From: Pseudomonadota bacterium
GTDB lineage: Bacteria; Pseudomonadota; Gammaproteobacteria; Acidithiobacillales; Acidithiobacillaceae
Length of the DNA stretch: 18,950 bases
Direction: 5' to 3'
NCBI GenBank assembly: GCA_021827445.1
Contig: JAKAVW010000021.1
Location: forward strand, 1-18,950
The position numbers were made by a program, and so were the translations under genes. Position 1 is the stretch's first letter; each line of letters starts with the position of its first letter. The notes beneath the pieces were generated by a model. The model made no database searches, was not told where the DNA came from, and saw nothing but the letters and a program-made list of their open reading frames with translations. Below, piece after piece: positions 14,677 through 18,950 of this stretch.

Positions 14677-15891
14677 ATGAGTTTCAAAGAGTGGTTTGTC
14701 AAACGTTCGCCATTGCCGGAGATGTGGCGGGAGCACATGGCTGAATACTACGCGCCCAAAAATTTCAACATCTTCTATTACGCAGGGTCCCTGCTATTGC
14801 TGATGGTGGTGCTGCAGTTCCTGTCAGGGTTTTTGGTTATGGCACACTACATACCAACCGCCAGGGATGCATACGACTCCGTATATGGAATCATGTATGA
14901 CGTGCATTATGGTTGGCTTATGCAGTATATGCATGTCGACGGCGTGTCCCTGATATTCATCCTGCTGTACATACACATGGCGCGGGGCATGCTTTACGGC
15001 TCCTACCGATCGCCGCGCGAGATCGTCTGGATCATTGGCTATACGACCTATCTGGCTTTTATGGCGGAGGCATTTTTCGGATATATACTGCCTTATTCAA
15101 ACCTGTCCTATTGGGCCGGAACGGTGATCACCTCATTATTCAAGTCCATTCCATTCATCGGGCATTGGGTAACCACCCTGGTACGTGGTGGCGCGGGAAT
15201 GAGTGGTGACACGTTGGGCCGATTCACGGCATTGCATGTGACCGTGGTGTTTCTGGTCATTGTCGGACTGATCGTATTTCACATCCTTTATCTGCACAAG
15301 GTCGGTTCCAACAATCCCGACGGCATTGAGATCAAGGCCAACAAAGGACCCGACGGACATCCGGTGGATGGTATTCCCTTTCATCCTTACTATTCCGTGA
15401 AGGATCTATTCGGATTCGGGGTATGGCTGACTATCTTCGCCGCAATTATTTTCTATGCGCCGACATTTCATCATATTTTCCTGGAGCGAACCATGTCCAC
15501 GCCAGCGAACCCGTTGAAAAGTCTGCCGGATGTTACCCCGCCATGGTATTTATCGCCATTTTACGCCATGTTACGGGCGATACCGAATAAAAATGGTGGC
15601 ATCATATTGATGGTGGTGGCGGTATTGTTCCCATTCGTGCTTCCATGGCTTGATAAAAATCCGGTGAAATCGACACGTTACCGCCCGATTACCCGTATTA
15701 TGCTCATTATCTTTTTTATCAACTTCTTCGTGCTTGCCTATCTTGGAGAGCAGCCTCCGCTGCCTAAATATTTTTTCCCGGAGCGGTTGGGGGCGGTGAT
15801 TTATGTGGCATTCTTCGTTTTGTTGCCACTGGTGAGCAAGTTTGAGCCGACCCGTACGCCACCGGCGCGAGTCCGTTTCCGTGCCCACTGA
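14677..15891 (+). CDS. petB: Cytochrome b subunit of the bc1 complex
   Basis: A 404-aa integral membrane protein that carries both b hemes and the Qo and Qi quinone sites. One helix holds a His pair with 13 residues between (MHVDGV...IHMARG). The partner helix has HVTVVF...FHILYL with 14 residues between, the spacing usual for b6f-type rather than bc1-type cytochrome b. The Qo-site tetrapeptide is PPWY (in TPPWYLSPFYAML) instead of PEWY. The C-terminal helices are fused on one chain as in bc1. AAAGGAGG precedes the ATG. In A. ferrooxidans two bc1 complexes exist; this gene order corresponds to the one expressed in sulfur-grown cells. Confidence 0.95.
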   Translation: MSFKEWFVKRSPLPEMWREHMAEYYAPKNFNIFYYAGSLLLLMVVLQFLSGFLVMAHYIPTARDAYDSVYGIMYDVHYGWLMQYMHVDGVSLIFILLYIHMARGMLYGSYRSPREIVWIIGYTTYLAFMAEAFFGYILPYSNLSYWAGTVITSLFKSIPFIGHWVTTLVRGGAGMSGDTLGRFTALHVTVVFLVIVGLIVFHILYLHKVGSNNPDGIEIKANKGPDGHPVDGIPFHPYYSVKDLFGFGVWLTIFAAIIFYAPTFHHIFLERTMSTPANPLKSLPDVTPPWYLSPFYAMLRAIPNKNGGIILMVVAVLFPFVLPWLDKNPVKSTRYRPITRIMLIIFFINFFVLAYLGEQPPLPKYFFPERLGAVIYVAFFVLLPLVSKFEPTRTPPARVRFRAH

Positions 15892-15913
15892 TATTGGGCA
15901 GAGAGGAGGAGTT

Positions 15914-16615
15914 ATGAAAAAGTATGTTGTATGGGCAGGCATGACCCTGGGGCTGCTTGCTAATGCATCAGGGGCCTTTGCTGCAGATAACGGACCCAAG
16001 ATGTTGACGCCGCATTACACCTATAATGCAAAGACCATTATTGCTGGTGCAAAGCTGTTCGCAACCGATTGTATGGCTTGTCATTCCATCAAATTCATGC
16101 GTTACGAGTTTCTGACGCAAGATCTGGGCATGTCTAAGGCCGATGTGCATAAATATATCATGTTGCCGACTGGTTCCGAATTTAAGGGAACGATGGTATC
16201 GGCGATGCCAATCAATATGGCGCACAAATGGTTTGGCCTTCCCCCGCCGGATTTGAGCCAAATGGTTCGGTATAAGAGTCAGGATTGGGTATATACCTAT
16301 TTGCTCTCCTTCTACCGTGATCCCCAGCGTCCGTCTGGTTGGAATAATTATGTATTTCCTAATGTGGCGATGCCCGATGTGCTGGCGCCGTACGGTGGGA
16401 TTGTGAATGAGCATGGGAAGGTGCTCCGTGCGGGTGACGAGTCTCCTCAAAAATTCAAGGAGCAAGTGACGGACATTGTCGCTTTTTTAAGGTTTGTGTC
16501 CGATCCGTCCGTCGTGCAACGGGATGACGATGGGCCTTGGGTGCTCGGCCTGCTGGTGCTGTTTACGATATTTGCTTATTTCCTCAAAAAGGAGTACTGG
16601 AAAGACGTGAAATAA
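15914..16615 (+). CDS. petC: Cytochrome c1 subunit of the bc1 complex
   Basis: A 233-aa protein with a cleavable signal peptide (MKKYVVWAGMTLGLLANASGAFA), a single heme motif CMACH at 53-57 in TDCMACHSIKFMRYEF, and one C-terminal membrane helix (WVLGLLVLFTIFAYF) ending in a basic tail, as in other c1 subunits. It takes electrons from the Rieske protein and hands them to a soluble carrier, probably the c4 cytochrome or HiPIP. GAGGAGG sits just before ATG 15914. The frame stays open upstream into petB, but that part is not family-like. Confidence 0.95.
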   Translation: MKKYVVWAGMTLGLLANASGAFAADNGPKMLTPHYTYNAKTIIAGAKLFATDCMACHSIKFMRYEFLTQDLGMSKADVHKYIMLPTGSEFKGTMVSAMPINMAHKWFGLPPPDLSQMVRYKSQDWVYTYLLSFYRDPQRPSGWNNYVFPNVAMPDVLAPYGGIVNEHGKVLRAGDESPQKFKEQVTDIVAFLRFVSDPSVVQRDDDGPWVLGLLVLFTIFAYFLKKEYWKDVK

Positions 16616-16704
16616 ATTGCCATCATTCAGGTCTATGACGCGGTGTAAATCTGCGGATTATAGGAAACAAGAGTGTTAAATCGTCAATCTAAAGGAGTAA
16701 TATC

Positions 16705-17028
16705 ATGAGTAAAAAAGAAGAGAACGGAACCGAGAAGACTACGCCGGAGAGTCTGAGCCGCCGGGATGTCTTGAAAGGTCTTGCCATAACGGCTGGTGTG
16801 GTGGCGGTCGGGGCCGTGACCGGAGTAAATCCGATCGGCGCGGCCCATGCGGCTGGAAAGTGTCCAGGAACCACACCGAAGGCTGCCCTGCAATATCGGC
16901 CACATCCCAACGGTAAAGACCATTGTGCTGTTTGTGCAAATTTTATCGCACCGCACTGCTGCAAAGTCGTGGCTGGATCCGTGGTGCCTGATGGGTACTG
17001 CTTGGCATTTATACCTAAACCGGCATAA
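16705..17028 (+). CDS. hip: High-potential iron-sulfur protein (HiPIP)
   Basis: A 107-aa protein with a Tat signal (SRRDVLKG at 18-25, hydrophobic stretch, cut near AHA-A) because the 4Fe-4S cluster is loaded in the cytoplasm. The mature domain of about 57 residues has Cys74, Cys77, a Cys85-Cys86 pair and Cys99, giving the HiPIP ligand pattern, with YCLAFIPKPA at the end. Cys53 is an extra cysteine near the mature N-terminus, as is one of the adjacent pair. It is a small soluble electron carrier between bc1 and an oxidase. AAAGGAG lies before the ATG. Last gene of the petII-type operon, followed by a strong hairpin. Confidence 0.93.
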   Translation: MSKKEENGTEKTTPESLSRRDVLKGLAITAGVVAVGAVTGVNPIGAAHAAGKCPGTTPKAALQYRPHPNGKDHCAVCANFIAPHCCKVVAGSVVPDGYCLAFIPKPA

Positions 17029-17051
17029 AAACTTATTTGTGGCTTCATCCC

Positions 17052-17077
17052 CTATCCCCTCTCGGTGGAGAGGGGAT
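17052..17077 (+). terminator. Strong hairpin after hip
   Basis: TATCCCCTCTC and GAGAGGGGATA form an 11-bp perfect stem with a GGTG loop, 24 bases after the hip stop. Only a short T-run (ATATTT) follows, so termination may be partial. It would separate the pet operon from the downstream cytochrome gene. Confidence 0.6.
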
Positions 17078-17291
17078 ATTTCACCCGCACTGGCCAAATA
17101 GGCGATGGGGTATGAACAACCATGCGGAGTGGATGTTAGTGAAGCACAGGACTAGACTTATGCCTGTGAGATTTAGAGGTATGACCGAAAGGTAGCTCTA
17201 CAAAAAAGGAGGTGCGGGGGAGGGCAGGTATTTTGCAATGCCTGCGGGCTACCCAGCCTTGGCGCAGACGCCAGGGACTCCGCGTAATATC

Positions 17292-17726
17292 ATGTCGTTG
17301 CGAAAAATATCATGTACTGTGGTAGCGATGGCTGTGTGCGCATTGACTTTTACAGCCCCGGCTTTGGCGGCTGAGAAGCCCATGCAAGCGGCTATTCATG
17401 AGGGGGGCCAGTTATTCGCCGCAGCCTCCTTGGGGGTTAACGGTGAGAGCTGTATGACGTGCCACCGCGGTGGCGGACGCGTGGAAGGCATGTTACCAAC
17501 AGGCAAAAAGATTCCAAGTCTTATCGGGGCTGCGGCCAGCTTTCCCCGCTATAATGAGCGCGCTGGGAGGGTGATAACACTGGGGATGCAAATCAACTCC
17601 TGCATAACGAATGGCCTGCATGGGATGCCGCTATCCTACGATGGCCCAAAGATGGTGGCGCTTATTAGTTACCTGACCGACCTGTCGCAGGGCAGACCCA
17701 TTGATCTCCAAGGCGTGGAGCGGTGA
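17292..17726 (+). CDS. Small monoheme cytochrome c, TsdA/SoxA-like
   Basis: A 144-aa periplasmic protein. MSLRKISCTVVAMAVCALTF and a cut near ALA-A form the signal peptide. One heme motif, CMTCH at 54-58, sits in LGVNGESCMTCHRGGG. The rest, IPSLIGAAASFPRYN, RVITLGMQINSCI and HGMPLSYDGPKMVALISYLTDLSQG, resembles one half of the thiosulfate dehydrogenase TsdA and of SoxA-type cytochromes. Those usually have two hemes or a Cys heme ligand, so this is a reduced relative. The start is uncertain: ATG 17238, with GGCAGG upstream, would add 18 residues before the signal. A role in thiosulfate or tetrathionate chemistry is a family-level guess. Confidence 0.75.
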   Translation: MSLRKISCTVVAMAVCALTFTAPALAAEKPMQAAIHEGGQLFAAASLGVNGESCMTCHRGGGRVEGMLPTGKKIPSLIGAAASFPRYNERAGRVITLGMQINSCITNGLHGMPLSYDGPKMVALISYLTDLSQGRPIDLQGVER

Positions 17727-17772
17727 TCAAAGGTATGCTCCCTTCCGGGGCGATGGAATCAGGGGAGGTTGA

Positions 17773-18531
17773 TTGACACCGAACGCCCGAGCTATGCCAT
17801 CGTTTGTTATACGAATGTTGCTCATGTTAATGGCGGTGGTCCTGCTCGCGGCGTGTACAAAGAAGACAACGACATCCGCTAATTCCAATAAGGCGGGTGT
17901 CCTTGCAGGAGTAGCCAAACCCGGTATACTCAGGCTACCCGAAGTCTCTGCGGCCCACTTCTGGAGTATGATGGGCAGCCATCTGACATACATCCAACAA
18001 GGCCATGGCGGTCCCCTAATATATGACTTCACCGACACCAATTGTCCATACTGCCACGTCATGTATAGCTCTGAAAAGCGCCTCATCAATGAGGGTCGGC
18101 TAACAGTTCGCTATGTCCCCGTCGCTATGATAGAGCCTAGTAGCATGTCAGAGGCTGTTTATCTACTACAGGCCAAATCGCCAGCCATGGAATTATCGCA
18201 TATAGAGCGCATTATTGGTGATAATATGGATAATAAAAACCACGCAATGCTTCCACATGCTACTCATGTTTTTGATAAGCCATCGACGAGAGATATGGCA
18301 ACAATTAGAGAGATAGAACTAAATAACGGATTTTTACGTGAGATAAACGTTGATCAGCTCCCGGACATCATTTATCAGCAGCGCGGTGGGCATCTCGGAT
18401 TGGTCAGTGGCTTGATCAGTGCGGGGAGGCTTACCGCGATGCTGTCGAAGATAGCGCGAGCGCCTGACGCTTATATGAAGAATGCCCATAATATGGTAGC
18501 GCCGGTATTGATGGGTGAGAATGACGAATAA
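17773..18531 (+). CDS. DsbG/thioredoxin-fold lipoprotein with CPYC active site
   Basis: A 252-aa protein. A hydrophobic N-terminus ends in the lipobox LAAC (Cys28), so it is probably a lipid-anchored periplasmic protein. The thioredoxin-fold motif is DFTDTNCPYCHVMY with CPYC at 91-94, followed by regions like the DsbC/DsbG catalytic domain (VRYVPVAMIEPSSM). These proteins reduce or isomerise disulfides. Its position before resB suggests that it keeps apocytochrome CxxCH cysteines reduced for heme attachment. The TTG start at 17773 follows GGGGAGG at 17762-17768. ATG 17794 would shorten the n-region by seven residues. The N-terminal dimerisation domain of DsbG appears short or missing. Confidence 0.8.
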   Translation: MTPNARAMPSFVIRMLLMLMAVVLLAACTKKTTTSANSNKAGVLAGVAKPGILRLPEVSAAHFWSMMGSHLTYIQQGHGGPLIYDFTDTNCPYCHVMYSSEKRLINEGRLTVRYVPVAMIEPSSMSEAVYLLQAKSPAMELSHIERIIGDNMDNKNHAMLPHATHVFDKPSTRDMATIREIELNNGFLREINVDQLPDIIYQQRGGHLGLVSGLISAGRLTAMLSKIARAPDAYMKNAHNMVAPVLMGENDE

Positions 18532-18561
18532 ATATAACTGGATTAAACCCGCTGTGGAATA

Positions 18562-18710
18562 TAAGTGGCGCAAGGGTGCTGGGTTGTGAGAGTCGGACCA
18601 TTCAGTGTCTGGTGCCAGAATAAGTTATCGCCACTTAGAATGCCTGGTTTTGTTATGAATCAGTATGTAGGGATTCTAAGTATTTCTGAAAACTATCAGC
18701 CTAAGTGGCA
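18562..18710 (+). promoter_or_regulatory. Competing inverted repeats in the leader of resB
   Basis: TAAGTGGCG (18562-18570), its complement CGCCACTTAG (18629-18638) and CTAAGTGGCA (18701-18710) allow two alternative stems using the same middle strand. A third stem, CTTAGAAT (18634-18641) with ATTCTAAG (18673-18680), also needs it. Mutually exclusive hairpins before a membrane-protein gene suggest attenuation or a ligand-dependent switch. Dimeric operator sites for a DNA-binding protein are equally possible. Confidence 0.35.
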
Positions 18711-18724
18711 ATAGAGAGTAATAT

Positions 18725-18950
18725 ATGCAGAAGAAAATGGCGGAATTCATTGTTATTCTTACCTCAATGCGCTTTGCGGTGTCCCTGCTTGTTTTATTGG
18801 CAATAGCCTCTGTCATTGGTACCGTATTGCCACAGGCACAGCCTTACACTGACTATGCACATCAGTTCGGCCCATTCTGGTTTGCCACATTTAATTCTCT
18901 TGGGATTTACGATGTTTACGGAGCCCCGTGGTTTTTGACTATCTTGGGAA
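18725..18950 (+). CDS. resB: Cytochrome c biogenesis protein ResB (N-terminal part)
   Basis: The first 75 codons of a gene that runs off the window. MQKKMAEFIVILTSMRFAVS is followed by a hydrophobic helix containing LLVLLAIASVIGTVLPQ, then DYAHQFGPFWFATFNSLGIYDVYGAPWFL, the N-terminal pattern of ResB/CcsB. With ResC/CcsA it moves heme across the membrane and attaches it to apocytochromes in the system II pathway. Its place after seven c-type cytochrome genes and a thioredoxin-like lipoprotein fits that job. The ATG at 18725 has only a weak GAGAG upstream. Confidence 0.88.
   Translation, partial: MQKKMAEFIVILTSMRFAVSLLVLLAIASVIGTVLPQAQPYTDYAHQFGPFWFATFNSLGIYDVYGAPWFLTILG

Overview
The window looks like chromosome of an iron- and sulfur-oxidising acidophile of the Acidithiobacillus ferrooxidans type. 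The main reason is the gene order from about 12.4 to 17.0 kb: diheme cytochrome c4, short-chain dehydrogenase, Rieske protein, cytochrome b, cytochrome c1, then a Tat-exported HiPIP. This matches the petII operon (cycA2-sdrA2-petA2-petB2-petC2-hip) described for that species. The genus is inferred from gene order and protein families; no database search was run.

Layout. 1-953: no convincing gene; DnaA-box-like sequences and an AT-rich palindrome. 954-3954 (+): class III (anaerobic) ribonucleotide reductase, with catalytic NrdD, a separate 68-aa ORF carrying the glycyl-radical tail, and the NrdG activase. 4030-8264 (-): an oxygen-independent ubiquinone set, ubiT, ubiU, ubiV, then a lipoate-ligase/DUF116 fusion that overlaps ubiV. 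8496-9677 (+): a nitronate-monooxygenase-like flavoprotein divergent from ubiT. 9984-17028 (+): a Cyc2-like porin-cytochrome, two diheme c4 cytochromes, sdrA, petABC and hip, preceded by a perfect sigma-54 consensus match. 17292-18950 (+): a small TsdA/SoxA-like monoheme cytochrome, a DsbG-like CPYC lipoprotein and the start of resB.

Function. The left half makes dNTPs and ubiquinone without O2. The right half encodes an electron path from the outer membrane (Cyc2-like) through periplasmic c4 cytochromes and HiPIP to a bc1 complex, with thiol-redox and ResB proteins for cytochrome c maturation at the end.

Most interesting observation. About 75-90 nt just before the start codons of nrdD, ubiV and ubiT share the same element on the sense strand. 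Each has a GGAG, a closing stem, a covarying hairpin, a conserved GCTATYCCTCC segment, a second covarying hairpin, the closing strand, and then 8-10 nt without a Shine-Dalgarno sequence before ATG. If the closing stem forms, the distant GGAG is brought to about 10-15 nt from ATG. I suggest a structured mRNA leader shared by anaerobic-metabolism genes. The main rival is a decayed IS200/IS605-like palindromic repeat.
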